Source: Sporosarcina sp. FSL K6-1522 (GTDB taxonomy: Bacteria; Bacillota; Bacilli; Bacillales_A; Planococcaceae). Taken from it: 64,000 nt of DNA. Position 1 is the stretch's first letter. The number at the start of each line of letters is the position of its first letter. The position numbers and the translations under genes are program-made. This document shows positions 1 through 7,577 of this stretch, one piece after another. The notes below the pieces were generated by a model that was not told the origin of the DNA, searched no databases, and was given only the letters and a program-made list of their open reading frames with translations. Where the stretch lies: the NCBI RefSeq assembly GCF_038622445.1, contig NZ_CP152019.1, positions 3,570,501 to 3,634,500 of the forward strand. Direction: 5' to 3'.

Positions 1-80
1 GTGACAGGTACATATTCATTGATCCCTGTTGTATCCCCAGCACCTGTCACAGCTGCCGTTACTAAAATCTTATTCTTCAT
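1..80 (-). CDS. Beta-keto acid cleavage enzyme (BKACE/Kce, DUF849), N-terminal part only
   Basis: Only the first 26 codons lie in the window. They read MKNKILVTAAVTGAGDTTGI and then NEYVPV, which is the characteristic first strand of the BKACE family (3-keto-5-aminohexanoate cleavage enzyme and relatives). These TIM-barrel, zinc-dependent enzymes condense a beta-keto acid with acetyl-CoA. A GGGGGAG ribosome site sits just before the ATG. The TetR gene upstream and the operator-like palindrome in its leader suggest inducible expression. The substrate cannot be told from this fragment. Confidence 0.8.
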   Translation of the reverse strand, partial: MKNKILVTAAVTGAGDTTGINEYVPV

Positions 81-109
81 ATGAATCTCCCCCATTCCAC
101 TTTATTACT

Positions 110-130
110 ATACCGCCTGGACGGTTTGTA
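110..130. promoter_or_regulatory. Probable TetR-family operator
   Basis: An imperfect palindrome (ACCGCCTGGACGGT core) lies just downstream of the -10 box of the promoter reading into the BKACE gene. It resembles TetR-family operators in spacing and in its ACCG/CGGT arms. A repressor bound here would overlap the transcription start. That the adjacent TetR protein binds it is inference. Confidence 0.5.
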
Positions 131-136
131 ATACCC

Positions 137-165
137 ACTATACATGGGGGAGCGTGTACTTTCAA
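137..165 (-). promoter_or_regulatory. Sigma-A promoter for the BKACE gene
   Basis: On the minus strand, TTGAAA and TATAGT are separated by 17 bases. They lie about 60 bases before the BKACE start codon, with the operator-like palindrome immediately downstream. This suggests the gene has its own promoter rather than depending only on read-through from the TetR gene. Confidence 0.6.
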
Positions 166-198
166 CCTTACCTGTGGCAGATAACGGTTATTATCAGT

Positions 199-744
199 TT
201 ATACAGAGTATTCTTTCGTCCATTCTCGTAGTGTTTCATAGATTTTTTCCTTCGAATCTGGATCGATAGGGTCAATCCCGAAAAGGTCTGCCAACCAAAT
301 ACCATCCGTCGCTAGACGAATGATTGTTGCATGGATAGGGTCAAGGCCATCATTTTCAATTGCCTGTTGCCATTCGGCATAAGCGGTATGGATTGGATCC
401 AATAACTGTGGATTGACGGCTTTTGCTGCAAGTAAACTCGCATGCATGTCTGCTTGTTGATGCGGTTGCTTAAACGTGACATCTAGATATGCACGTGTCC
501 ATTTCCCTTTCTCTTCAAGATCTGCTTCTGCATTGGTCGCAATTTTTTCGCGATAATTAACGGCCAAATGCTCCACCATTTTCTCTACCAATTGTTCTTT
601 GGATTGGTAATGATAAAGCAGACCGCCTTTACTAATGCCTGCCTCCTTCGCGATGGCTTCCAACGTTAACGAAAAGATTCCCTTCTCCGCGACAATTTTA
701 GACGCAGCCTCGAGAATCACTATTTTCTTATTTTTACTGTCCAT
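199..744 (-). CDS. TetR/AcrR family transcriptional regulator
   Basis: This 181-residue protein has a canonical TetR N-terminal helix-turn-helix at about residues 8-55 (the recognition helix region contains GISKGGLLYHY), followed by an all-helical ligand/dimerisation domain of usual length. It is read in the same direction as the BKACE gene and lies 118 bases before it. A palindrome in that gap is the likely operator, so it probably represses the downstream catabolic gene until a metabolite binds. The ligand is unknown. The 5' side borders the rearranged toxin archive, so this gene marks the archive's left edge. Confidence 0.9.
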   Translation of the reverse strand: MDSKNKKIVILEAASKIVAEKGIFSLTLEAIAKEAGISKGGLLYHYQSKEQLVEKMVEHLAVNYREKIATNAEADLEEKGKWTRAYLDVTFKQPHQQADMHASLLAAKAVNPQLLDPIHTAYAEWQQAIENDGLDPIHATIIRLATDGIWLADLFGIDPIDPDSKEKIYETLREWTKEYSV

Positions 745-867
745 GATCTATCTCCCTTAATTCACATTACAATTTCTACTGTACCATGCGGTTTGTGTAT
801 TTAAAACTTGCGGGTAACAGTGCTTTTTCTGAAGTGTTTCAAATTCAATGAATTTGAACTTCGGGTT

Positions 868-890
868 AATTGTGTGAGTGACACCTTTAC
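868..890 (+). repeat. Dispersed 30-bp junction repeat, copy 1 (shortened)
   Basis: This copy matches the consensus (core GAGTGACTGGCACCTTTAC) but lacks the central CTGGC. It lies 137 bases left of copy 2 in the same orientation. I see no credible gene in the DNA between these two copies or between the TetR gene and copy 1. Confidence 0.6.
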
Positions 891-1026
891 AAAAAGAAGT
901 TGTGCGTACTAAAGCATTTGTTACCCACCATATAAAGATTAAAAGCGTTATCTCTATTCTGTAAATAGACAGTGGTTCATTCGCCACTAGGTCTAAGTAG
1001 CCCACCCAAAAAAGAAAACCTTGAAA

Positions 1027-1056
1027 AATTGCGTGACTGACTGGCACCTTTACATT
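1027..1056 (+). repeat. Dispersed 30-bp junction repeat, copy 2
   Basis: This is a full-length copy with two substitutions relative to copies 3 and 4. On its right it cuts the kptA relic after 38 codons. On its left it follows the left arm (AAAACCTTGAAAA) of the terminator hairpin used between toxin modules, whose right arm is missing. Both flanks therefore end at the repeat. Confidence 0.75.
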
Positions 1057-1173
1057 CTATTGATCAACAGATACCCATCCTTCATCATCTAACTCCAATT
1101 CGTACTCCCATGGTACGTGACGAAGTGAATAAGATATTTCTTTACTTAGCTTTTGATAAATATCTTTTCTCAC
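1057..1173 (-). pseudogene. Truncated RNA 2'-phosphotransferase (KptA/Tpt1) relic
   Basis: From a GTG that overlaps the stop of the upstream immunity gene (GTGA), 38 codons match the KptA N terminus. The pattern [20 protein letters not shown] followed by DDEGWV corresponds to the family's conserved SYxLRH and GW(V) motifs. The frame then runs into a stop created by repeat copy 2, and the rest of the roughly 180-residue enzyme is absent. The overlap suggests it was once translationally coupled to the immunity gene. Confidence 0.7.
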
Positions 1174-1529
1174 TCTACTTCCTCTTCCCGATTGCACTCT
1201 ATCATTTCTCCTATAATAAATGCTACCCACTCCCAAAAATCCTTAAATTCTTTTCTTTGTTCAAAACCTTCCGATGTAAAATCATGGATTATTTGTACCC
1301 GGCTTCCCTTGCCAATTTCAAAGCAAGCGATATCATCATTATCATCTCTTCGAGCGAAGGGAACCAGTCTTCTATTAGGATAACGCTTCTTTAAATCAAA
1401 ATATCTTCTAGTTGCTTGTTCTGACTCCATCAAATACCATATATCAAAATCGAGTAGATTTAATCCAACTATTTTTCGATAAGAATCCGGGTATTCATAT
1501 ATTTCCGAATCAACAAAGTACTCGTTCAT
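1170..1529 (-). CDS. Probable immunity protein, SUKH-like
   Basis: A 119-residue acidic cytoplasmic protein, without signal or membrane segment, directly downstream of the ParB-like toxin tip (34-base gap). This is the position that immunity genes hold throughout the locus. The pattern with [20 protein letters not shown] and IIHDF resembles small SMI1/KNR4-like proteins, but I cannot place it in a named family with certainty. Its 3' end overlaps the kptA relic by 4 bases. Confidence 0.6.
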   Translation of the reverse strand: MNEYFVDSEIYEYPDSYRKIVGLNLLDFDIWYLMESEQATRRYFDLKKRYPNRRLVPFARRDDNDDIACFEIGKGSRVQIIHDFTSEGFEQRKEFKDFWEWVAFIIGEMIECNREEEVE

Positions 1530-1562
1530 AATAAATGCAACTCACTCTCTATTTCATTTTTT

Positions 1563-1847
1563 CTAGTTCAAATGATCCCATTGGGTTATTATTTCTAAAT
1601 CCAGCTTTTTGTTTCTGAATTCCAATGCGTCTCCCCAAGTAGTTGGAACCCCTTTTTTAGTAGTAATTCTATCAAGCATATCTGCCGGCAATGGATCATT
1701 ATAATTTATAACAGTTGCTGTAACTTCTATACCAGCTTTTCTGGCTGCAGCAACTCTGGTATTATCAATAGTAGTGAAATTTCCATCTGGCATACTTACT
1801 ACATCAATCGGCTCCCCTTTCCATCCATTAACTTTCATACGATTCAA
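1563..1847 (-). CDS. Orphan toxin tip, ParB-like nuclease domain (5' truncated)
   Basis: The 94 codons resemble the C-terminal ParB-like toxin domain of polymorphic toxins. The pattern is a GWKGEPIDVVSMPDGNFTTI strand pair followed by DNTR, then a helix with AAARKAGI, then LPADM and TTWGDAL. No LXG or linker sequence precedes it. The frame continues a few codons upstream without a start, and the listed start is a TTG without a convincing ribosome site. It is probably a silent tip whose activity depends on recombination into a complete toxin gene. The probable immunity gene follows at 1170-1529. Confidence 0.6.
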   Translation of the reverse strand: MNRMKVNGWKGEPIDVVSMPDGNFTTIDNTRVAAARKAGIEVTATVINYNDPLPADMLDRITTKKGVPTTWGDALEFRNKKLDLEIITQWDHLN

Positions 1848-1880
1848 AAGTAAATTTTTTCAACCATAAAGTTCTTAAAG

Positions 1881-1919
1881 TCAAAAAATCTTGAAAGGCA
1901 TATTACCAATCAAGGTTTT
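1881..1919 (-). terminator. Module-separating terminator (CCTTGA/TCAAGG family)
   Basis: The hairpin AAAATCTTGA ... TCAAGGTTTT lies between the SUKH gene at 1960 and the next tip. Related hairpins recur at 4016-4055, 8896-8929 and 20679-20716, each after an immunity gene. Confidence 0.65.
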
Positions 1920-1959
1920 AAGTTTAAGTATCTATGAATTATCTTTTATTGGTCCATAA

Positions 1960-2388
1960 TTAACAATTAAAATACGCCTTCAAGAAATCAAAAAACGATA
2001 ACCAAGTTTCCTTTAGCTCTCCTTTTAAAAGTAGTTCATCTCCCCCCTCAAAATTAACTATATAAACTTTATCTGTTACAGTATTCAGCACTAATACAGC
2101 ATTTGCTGACATTTCACTTAAAACCAGATACTGCTTCGGAAAACCATGTTCTTTTCTAGAAATGAGTGTGTATGATTCAATATTATTTTCTTCATCTACT
2201 ATATCTAGTAATTCAAAGGGTACATGCTCTTCCCAAAAAGATCCTGCATACTGGATATAAAATTCTTGGAAAGAATCTGATACGTTTACACCTAGCCTTA
2301 TTAAAGCATCCTGTACTAGATTGCTATCTTCACGTTTATATATTTCTTCTCCTAGAACTGCATCTAGTCCCTCAGGCAAAATACTCAT
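1960..2388 (-). CDS. SMI1/KNR4 (SUKH-1) family immunity protein
   Basis: This 142-residue protein has the SUKH-1 layout: an N-terminal helix pair, the strand FQEFYIQYAGSFWEEHVPFE, a central strand region ending YLVLSE, and a C-terminal helix SFFDFLKAYF. SUKH proteins neutralise many different nuclease toxins by direct binding. It starts 4 bases after the stop of the broken LHH-nuclease tip at 2393, so that nuclease is its probable original target. The immunity gene remains intact although the toxin reading frame is broken. Confidence 0.85.
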   Translation of the reverse strand: MSILPEGLDAVLGEEIYKREDSNLVQDALIRLGVNVSDSFQEFYIQYAGSFWEEHVPFELLDIVDEENNIESYTLISRKEHGFPKQYLVLSEMSANAVLVLNTVTDKVYIVNFEGGDELLLKGELKETWLSFFDFLKAYFNC

Positions 2389-2392
2389 ATTA

Positions 2393-2912
2393 TTATTTTC
2401 CTCCTAAAGCTTCTTCTCCTCGTATCTTCCAATAATTAATAGAATCTACTTTTTGAAATGCTCCTCTAGTTGTCTCATCCATTGGATAAAATGGGTTTAA
2501 CTTTCCTTTATAAGGATGTAGTGGAGCTCTTTTAGCATTACTGATATTATGGTACCTAGTTGAAGCTTCATAATAATGGCCCAACACCTTTTTGTTGTGA
2601 ATGATGCAACGTTGCAACACTACCTGCATTATACTCTACACTCCGAGTAAAATATTTATTATTCTTCATAGTCCTTTAGATGTCGATAAGTTTCTTTACC
2701 CGTACTCTTAGCCCCAACATCGATATTTCCACTTCTAATATTCGTAGGGATATCCATTTTTGCGTATGGCATGTTAAATGCAAAGGCATCTGTACCTGTT
2801 CGGTAATAATTAGTAGACAAAAGATCTAGTTGATTTTGTGTTTTGCCCAGTGAGCTGCTGACGACATCTTGGTAAATTGGTGAATAGATGGACGTCACAT
2901 TCTCTGTACTTC
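2393..2912 (-). pseudogene. LXG linker fused to LHH-type HNH nuclease tip, frameshifted
   Basis: Bases about 2687-2912 encode the locus-wide linker (SIYSPIYQDV, SLGKTQNQLDLLSTNYYRTG, FAFNMPYAKMDIP). The reading frame stops at 2659 and then resumes in other frames as a tip with ATLHHSQQKGVGPL followed by EASTRYHNISN, LHPYKGKLNP and YWKIRGEEALG. That matches the LHH/HHS group of HNH/Endo VII toxins. At least two frame breaks separate the pieces, so no complete toxin can be made from it. The cognate SUKH gene follows directly. Confidence 0.7.
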
Positions 2913-2936
2913 TGCAACAGCAACATGAGTAGTTTA

Positions 2937-3001
2937 GAAAAAACACCTACAAATTCATTCGGTGTAAATCTATATCCGAATTTTGAAATGTAAGTGTTTT
3001 A
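2937..3001. terminator. Recurrent long hairpin (ACACCTACA family)
   Basis: The arms AACACCTACAAATT and AAATGTAAGTGTTTT enclose a second pairing (ATTCGG/CCGAAT). A near-identical hairpin occurs at 18014-18079, also next to a toxin tip. It probably terminates the immunity transcript of the upstream module (3060-3776) and also gives homology for recombination. Confidence 0.55.
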
Positions 3002-3059
3002 TTTTGTCTCACTATACGGGATTTATTCCCGATATAAGTATTTTCACTCGCTACCTAAG

Positions 3060-3776
3060 TCACGCTTCAAAGCCGATAACAGTCCATTCATCCACAGTGT
3101 TCCAAAAATTGATGTTGTATTCAGGTTGATCTTTCGCCGACCATAAAGTCGCATTATCTTTATCACAATTTTCGTAATCAACAGCAACATAAGTTCCCAT
3201 ACCATTACCAAAAAAACCGAAAGATGTATCCAAGTCAATCCTTAACGACTCCTCCAAGTCATCTATAATGCTCCAATCAAAATCATCATCACCCAAGTAA
3301 GCAACATCTTCTAAAGGTAATAAACCCATAGCCCCACTAGCATAATAGTAAAAACCATCATGAATATTCTCGTAAAACAGCCGAATCTTAGCAGGTATTT
3401 CATCCCAAGACTCTTCAAGTTGTTCATTTTCAAAATACGCTTGAGGGCTTCTTCCTTCATAATAAAGTACTTTCCCTTGCCGATTTCTAATGGTGTATAG
3501 AATGGAGTGCCTTCTATTTATTTTCATCAACTCCACATTTTCCAAGTATTCACCTAAATACGATATAACATTTCTCAACTCCATGTTTAGATACTCAGTC
3601 CAGACTCCTAAAAGTGATTTGATTCTCTTTTTAACATCGTTCTCCCTAAAGATTTCATACCAAACCTCGGGTAGTGAATCAATATTCTTAATTTCATCAT
3701 CCAGGATAAGACGTACATACCCGTCTTTTGCCATAATGTATTTTTCAAGATATTCGAGTTTCTTTTCCATAATCAT
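3060..3776 (-). CDS. SMI1/KNR4-like immunity protein, large form
   Basis: A 238-residue soluble acidic protein. The second half has the SUKH-type pattern (HDGFYYYASGAMGLLPLEDV, then LGDDDFDW, and further on TSFGFFGNGMGTYVAVDY), with an additional helical N-terminal 90 residues. The start is either the first ATG or the ATG two codons later, both behind AGGAG. No toxin tip is left immediately upstream. Instead there is a fragment of another SUKH gene and a degenerate junction repeat, so this is an orphan immunity gene retained without its toxin. Confidence 0.65.
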   Translation of the reverse strand: MIMEKKLEYLEKYIMAKDGYVRLILDDEIKNIDSLPEVWYEIFRENDVKKRIKSLLGVWTEYLNMELRNVISYLGEYLENVELMKINRRHSILYTIRNRQGKVLYYEGRSPQAYFENEQLEESWDEIPAKIRLFYENIHDGFYYYASGAMGLLPLEDVAYLGDDDFDWSIIDDLEESLRIDLDTSFGFFGNGMGTYVAVDYENCDKDNATLWSAKDQPEYNINFWNTVDEWTVIGFEA

Positions 3777-3842
3777 TTCGCTCCTATTTGTTTGAAATAT
3801 TATTTGTCTGACCTATTTAGATTATCAATTTGTTGTTGTAAT

Positions 3843-3868
3843 GAATGAGTGACTATGCTCCTTTACAA
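3843..3868 (+). repeat. Dispersed junction repeat, degenerate copy 5
   Basis: GAATGAGTGACTATGCTCC and then TTTACAA match the junction-repeat consensus with several substitutions. As at copies 2-4, a broken gene (the SUKH relic to its right) ends at the repeat. Confidence 0.4.
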
Positions 3869-3945
3869 CAATCAACAATTGCAAGCGATTTCGGGAGATA
3901 TTTCTGCACTTCATAAGCTTCATTCATTTCTATGCATCCTGATGA
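3866..3945 (-). pseudogene. SUKH (YobK-like) immunity gene relic
   Basis: A short stretch encodes NEAYEVQKYLPKSLAI, the characteristic first strand of SMI1/KNR4 proteins of the YobK type. It then runs into the degenerate junction repeat and a stop. Nothing else of the gene remains. The rest of the 3777-4093 gap holds only this relic, the repeat and a terminator. Confidence 0.45.
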
Positions 3946-4015
3946 TCCCTAAATTCGAATATACATTTGGTCGCTAACATTAAATTCAACGTCTGAAGCT
4001 AACCAACAAAAAAAA

Positions 4016-4055
4016 AGAAAACCTTGAAAAAAGCGTATAGCCACTCAAGGTTTTT
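4016..4055 (-). terminator. Module-separating terminator (CCTTGA/TCAAGG family)
   Basis: AAAACCTTGA and TCAAGGTTTTT form the arms, with a T-run on the minus strand after the stem. It lies just downstream of the immunity gene 4094-4384. Confidence 0.75.
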
Positions 4056-4093
4056 ATAATTTCTAAATATAATTCATGCTGTCTATCTATAAA

Positions 4094-4384
4094 TCATCTC
4101 CACCTCCAGTTAATTTCCCTATCAGGATAAACGGCAGGTATGTATATACCCTTTTTCTTGCTTTCATTATCACTAATGTGCCAATTGCTATCATCTAACC
4201 ATTCTTCGTTATAGTTAGTTTCATTAAAATCATTTTCCTCATCAACAACCGCTGCAAAAAAATCGTTGAATTTGTCTATATTTTCCGTGGGGATAATCTC
4301 AGCATTTATCCACATTCCTTCAACACTAATATTGCGTATATCTCCTAAAAACTCATTTAAAAAGTATAGTTTCAAAACTCTCAC
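4094..4384 (-). CDS. Probable immunity protein of unknown family
   Basis: A 96-residue very acidic cytoplasmic protein (runs such as VDEENDFNETNYNEEWLDDS). Its ATG overlaps the stop of the preceding toxin tip by 4 bases, so the two are translationally coupled as toxin and immunity pairs usually are. I do not recognise the family. A terminator follows directly. Confidence 0.6.
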   Translation of the reverse strand: MRVLKLYFLNEFLGDIRNISVEGMWINAEIIPTENIDKFNDFFAAVVDEENDFNETNYNEEWLDDSNWHISDNESKKKGIYIPAVYPDREINWRWR

Positions 4385-4677
4385 TCCTTGGTGGAAACCT
4401 TAATATATTGGCTAGCAACTTCCCCTTTGATCAAATACTCATTATCCCTTTTAGTCCAGTTAATCGCTCTATTCTTCCAATAATCAGAAGAAACACGATC
4501 TCTTTCAATTAACTTTTGAATTTTTTTTGGAGAAAGTATAACAACATCTTGTACCTTTCCAGACTGTATATCTCTTCCTAGGGCTGATATATCCAGTTCA
4601 ATTGCATTTTCTCCATAATTTCCAATCACATTTTTGTTATTTGTAAAACTAGTATAAGGACTATTAAAATTACTAGT
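4381..4677 (-). CDS. Orphan toxin tip, probable ADP-ribosyltransferase-like (5' truncated)
   Basis: The open frame begins just after a stop at 4678-4680 and reads SPYTSFTNNKNVIGNY, ENAIELDISALGRDI and DVVILSPKKIQKLI. A serine-rich 'YTSFT' strand followed by a beta-strand 'IELDI' and 'VVILSPxxI' is the usual end of ART-fold toxins (the S-T-S/E part). The N-terminal catalytic portion is missing, as is any linker. It is therefore a fragment of a tip. Only the last 82 codons have a possible start (4629). Confidence 0.45.
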   Translation of the reverse strand, partial: TSNFNSPYTSFTNNKNVIGNYGENAIELDISALGRDIQSGKVQDVVILSPKKIQKLIERDRVSSDYWKNRAINWTKRDNEYLIKGEVASQYIKVSTKE

Positions 4678-4710
4678 TCAACTACTTCCTTAAAAGTTTG
4701 CTTTTTATCC

Positions 4711-4752
4711 ATAACATTCTATTCATCCTTGGTGGAATGAATAGGATGTTAT
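4711..4752 (-). terminator. Terminator after the Syd-type immunity gene
   Basis: AACATTCTATTCATCC pairs with GGAATGAATAGGATGTT in an almost perfect stem that overlaps the 3' end of the gene at 4749. Confidence 0.6.
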
Positions 4753-5294
4753 CTTGTTAACCTTAAATTCCCTATTAATTCTTGAATATTCTCAGCAATA
4801 TACTCAAATGTACCTCTTCCGAAGTCTTCCAATTGAATTATTCCACTATTGTTTTCAATAACCACCAACAAACCATTTCCCTCAATTCCAATAGGTATCC
4901 TCTCTAAACTATCACCGTGATTTTTTTTATATCCTTTCAATGACTCTCGGAAAGTACTTATCTCAGTATTAGGTAGGACGGACTCTAATGTAATATAGTG
5001 TTCCTTAAAAAATCCATCTAAGTCTGCAAACCAATATGAGTTAAAATAATCAACAATTGATTTATGCAAACTTATATCATATTCATCTTCTAATCTTGTA
5101 AAATCTTGTGTAACAGTCATTTCTACAGGTTTCCATGAGATATATTCATCCTCATCAACTTCACCTTCATAAATTATTAGGTTATCATCGCTACTAATTG
5201 GTGTTTTAAATAAAAAATCTAAACCGTCAGCAGCTACCTCTTTCCTCATCTGAAAGTATATTCGCATTGCTTCTTTTATTGACAAAGTTATCAC
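4749..5294 (-). CDS. Syd-like (SUKH superfamily) immunity protein
   Basis: The 181 residues follow the SecY-interacting protein Syd layout: an EDEYDISLHKSIVDYFNSYW helix, then LDGFFKEHYITLESVLPN, then the IPIGIEGNGLLVVIENNSG strand pair and a C-terminal helix. In polymorphic-toxin loci Syd proteins serve as immunity factors. The gene starts 3 bases after the stop of the HNH-type tip at 5298, which is its likely partner. No membrane segment is seen. Confidence 0.8.
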   Translation of the reverse strand: MITLSIKEAMRIYFQMRKEVAADGLDFLFKTPISSDDNLIIYEGEVDEDEYISWKPVEMTVTQDFTRLEDEYDISLHKSIVDYFNSYWFADLDGFFKEHYITLESVLPNTEISTFRESLKGYKKNHGDSLERIPIGIEGNGLLVVIENNSGIIQLEDFGRGTFEYIAENIQELIGNLRLTR

Positions 5295-5297
5295 CCT

Positions 5298-5469
5298 TCA
5301 CTTATTTAAAAACTTTCCAAACAATTCAGCGTACTCACTATCATTTCCCCAAACACCCGCAGCTTTTTCGGCATTATGAATATCACCTGTTCCTGGATGT
5401 AACTTTGAAGGCACTGCAACTGCTTGACCACCCCCACCTACGTGATGAGGGATTAATTTATCATTATAT
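5298..5469 (-). pseudogene. Truncated HNH-type toxin tip (PHHVGGGGQA group)
   Basis: The last 56 codons of a tip are present: DKLIPHHVGGGGQAVAVPSK, then LHPGTGDIHNAEKAAGVWGN and a short helix. The doubled histidine followed by GGGGQA and a later H..N..K is a recurrent C-terminal pattern of HNH/Endo VII-type polymorphic toxins. A related pattern recurs at 17722-18000. The 5' side is cut exactly where repeat copy 3 begins. The Syd-type immunity gene follows directly. Confidence 0.65.
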
Positions 5470-5499
5470 AATTGTGTGAGTGACTGGCACCTTTACATT
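5470..5499 (+). repeat. Dispersed 30-bp junction repeat, copy 3
   Basis: A full copy (core GAGTGACTGGCACCTTTAC). Toxin-tip sequence lies immediately on the left and unrelated DNA on the right. It is directly repeated at 7999-8030, and the two copies bound a 2.5-kb block that has nothing to do with toxins. Confidence 0.8.
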
Positions 5500-5837
5500 A
5501 ATTTGTTAGTATCATTGAGTTTATGCACACGGCCACTGAAAATGGGGCTTCACTCGAACAAATTAAAAATGAGCTTCAAGTGATATAAGGTAACTGTTAC
5601 CGGTTTCTATATGGTAAAACATGTTTATGATTATACTCAATAAGAGTAACATACAAAAAACCTTCTCGAAAAGAATCCAGAATGAACAGATTGTTCTTTC
5701 GAGAAGGCTTCATTTTTCATCATACCCCCAGTGAAATATGCTTCACTTCATATCACCTTAATTTAATCACTCAAAGGTTAGGTTATCGAATTCACATAAA
5801 TTGACTGATGTTATTTCCATAATATAAAATACCTCGC
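5500..5837. other. Gene-free flank of the ABC block
   Basis: This stretch holds a short plus-strand open segment (5523-5588, reading ENGASLEQIKNEL) that vaguely resembles the end of a tyrosine recombinase, and one strong hairpin at 5653-5717. No ribosome site or full gene is visible. The recombinase likeness is too short to claim. Confidence 0.4.
5653..5717. terminator. Probable bidirectional terminator
   Basis: AAAAAACCTTCTCGAAA pairs with TTTCGAGAAGG, with A/T runs on both sides. It is placed downstream of the ABC permease on the minus strand. Confidence 0.6.
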
Positions 5838-6548
5838 TCAGAGACTTCGCCTACGCTTCATAAGAAAAATGAATAACTCCATACATAAAAACCCGTATAA
5901 AAAAACCCAACCAAACTTCAAATAAAATGTGACAGGTATCGTTTCTATGCCATCTTCGGAACTCATCATCTCAAACAAAAGATGTACAGGCGGAAGTAGC
6001 CAAATAATCCCTGGCACTTGTAGAATAATACTTTTTATAGAGACAATCACTACAGAAATGAGGAGTATACTCAAAACACCCCACCATGTATTTTGCCTGT
6101 TATTCACAAGATCCCTCGTAAAAATAGCTGATAACGTAATCGCTAGAATAACTAAACCAAAATGAGACAAAAAACCAAGCACAATATGAATCAAACGAGT
6201 CTTCGCACCAAATGCATCAATAATGATTGGATAAACAACTGATACAAAACTCAGGACAAAACCAATAAGCGCAACTATCACAAAAAGGGCCATGTAATAA
6301 ACCCTCGAATTTCTAGCATGCAGTAATGTTAGCTGTTTTTGACCTTCATCTTCAGCATGAAATAACGTCACCGTAAACCATCCCATGACAAAAAAGAGAT
6401 ATAGGGATGTCAACGCGTAACTATCCAATATGGGATTTGGTGTATAGGTATAGTTCACAATGAGAGATATGACATAGAGTGAAAGTGGTGGCACATATCT
6501 ATATGATCTTACATAATTGATAAACTGATAATGTAACAAGCCTTTCAT
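5838..6548 (-). CDS. ABC transporter permease, ABC-2 type
   Basis: This 236-residue protein is strongly hydrophobic, with about six predicted membrane segments and a basic C-terminal end (LMKRRRSL). A good ribosome site (AAAGGGG) precedes its ATG. It follows the ATPase gene by 16 bases, so the pair forms one exporter. The substrate is unknown. Both genes lie in the block bounded by direct junction repeats, and are therefore probably incidental to the toxin locus. Confidence 0.8.
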   Translation of the reverse strand: MKGLLHYQFINYVRSYRYVPPLSLYVISLIVNYTYTPNPILDSYALTSLYLFFVMGWFTVTLFHAEDEGQKQLTLLHARNSRVYYMALFVIVALIGFVLSFVSVVYPIIIDAFGAKTRLIHIVLGFLSHFGLVILAITLSAIFTRDLVNNRQNTWWGVLSILLISVVIVSIKSIILQVPGIIWLLPPVHLLFEMMSSEDGIETIPVTFYLKFGWVFLYGFLCMELFIFLMKRRRSL

Positions 6549-6564
6549 TTTCTACCCCTTTCAT

Positions 6565-7443
6565 TTAGAAGTAGTGCTGAAACTCTCCTTTAACGCCGTA
6601 TATAGGAGCGACTAGTCTAATAGAGGCATCCTTTTTAAGTAGTTCCACTAAAACTTGGTTTGTATATTCCCGATTCACAATCGCCTCTACCTCATTAACC
6701 TTCGTATTCAAGCTACTCTCTCGTTGAATTTCAATAAAGGGAAGTATTGCTTCTAACGATTTGTCTATACAAATTTCAAAAATAAATCGGTCCTTGTGGA
6801 CATCCGATTTATGCAGGGCATCCATTTGAATGACTTGTTGATTTTTAATCAGTAGCGCTCTATCCACTAAATTTTCCAACAACCTTGTTTCATGGCAAGT
6901 TAATATAACCCCTAGCCCTCTTTCCTTCAACTGCAACAGAATGGCTTCTAAATCAGCTTGTGCTTTAGGATCAAGCCCAGACAAAGGCTCATCCAATATT
7001 AAAAGATTCGGCTTTTCAAGCATGGCCTGCATAATTGTAACCTTCTGTTTCATTCCCTTAGAAAAATCGATAATCCTTGTTTTTCGAACATCTTGCAAAT
7101 GAAAGGACTCTAGTAAACTATCTATCCTCTGGTGTAGTTGTTGCTTCCCGATTCCCCTAATTCTGCCCATATGCATCAAATATTCTTCTGGCGTAAACAA
7201 TATATCGACAGGTGGAATCTCTGGTACGTAGCCGATTTTCAATGATTGTATGGGTTTGTGAATTTCCCCATCGTCTGGTTTTTCTAAACCAGCAATCATT
7301 TTCAACAGCGTACTCTTCCCTGAACCATTCTTCCCAATCAGCGCTACAATTTGATTTGTCCGAATAGAGAATGATGCTTTTCCGATAACTTCTTTTCCAT
7401 TATATCGTTTAGTAATCGCTCGCAATTCCATTATCGTCTCCAT
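6565..7443 (-). CDS. ABC transporter ATP-binding protein
   Basis: This 292-residue protein has a complete nucleotide-binding domain: Walker A GKNGSGKST at about residues 38-46, the signature-region FSKGMKQK, Walker B LLILDEPLSGLD, and the switch histidine in TCHE. A roughly 80-residue C-terminal extension, as in drug/bacteriocin exporter ATPases, follows. It pairs with the permease at 5838-6548. AGGTG precedes the ATG at suitable spacing. Upstream lies a broken vanZ gene in the opposite orientation. Confidence 0.9.
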   Translation of the reverse strand: METIMELRAITKRYNGKEVIGKASFSIRTNQIVALIGKNGSGKSTLLKMIAGLEKPDDGEIHKPIQSLKIGYVPEIPPVDILFTPEEYLMHMGRIRGIGKQQLHQRIDSLLESFHLQDVRKTRIIDFSKGMKQKVTIMQAMLEKPNLLILDEPLSGLDPKAQADLEAILLQLKERGLGVILTCHETRLLENLVDRALLIKNQQVIQMDALHKSDVHKDRFIFEICIDKSLEAILPFIEIQRESSLNTKVNEVEAIVNREYTNQVLVELLKKDASIRLVAPIYGVKGEFQHYF

Positions 7444-7577
7444 CTAGAAACACCTCGAACGTATTTTTTGTTTCTCACAAACCATCTCGCCGATACTCAT
7501 TCTACCATACTTTGATTATTCGATAAATTGATTCAGAAACTGTGAATGCCTGTATAGATGACAGCGAGCCTGTCCAT

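Noticed and set aside
757-1047. 96-codon minus-strand reading frame next to the TetR gene
   Set aside because: It crosses repeat copies 1 and 2, has no ribosome site and no protein-like conservation pattern. Most likely a chance frame in rearranged DNA.
5523-5588. Short plus-strand segment (ENGASLEQIKNEL) resembling the end of a tyrosine recombinase
   Set aside because: Only about 20 codons. Catalytic His/Tyr residues are not present, so the resemblance cannot be supported.
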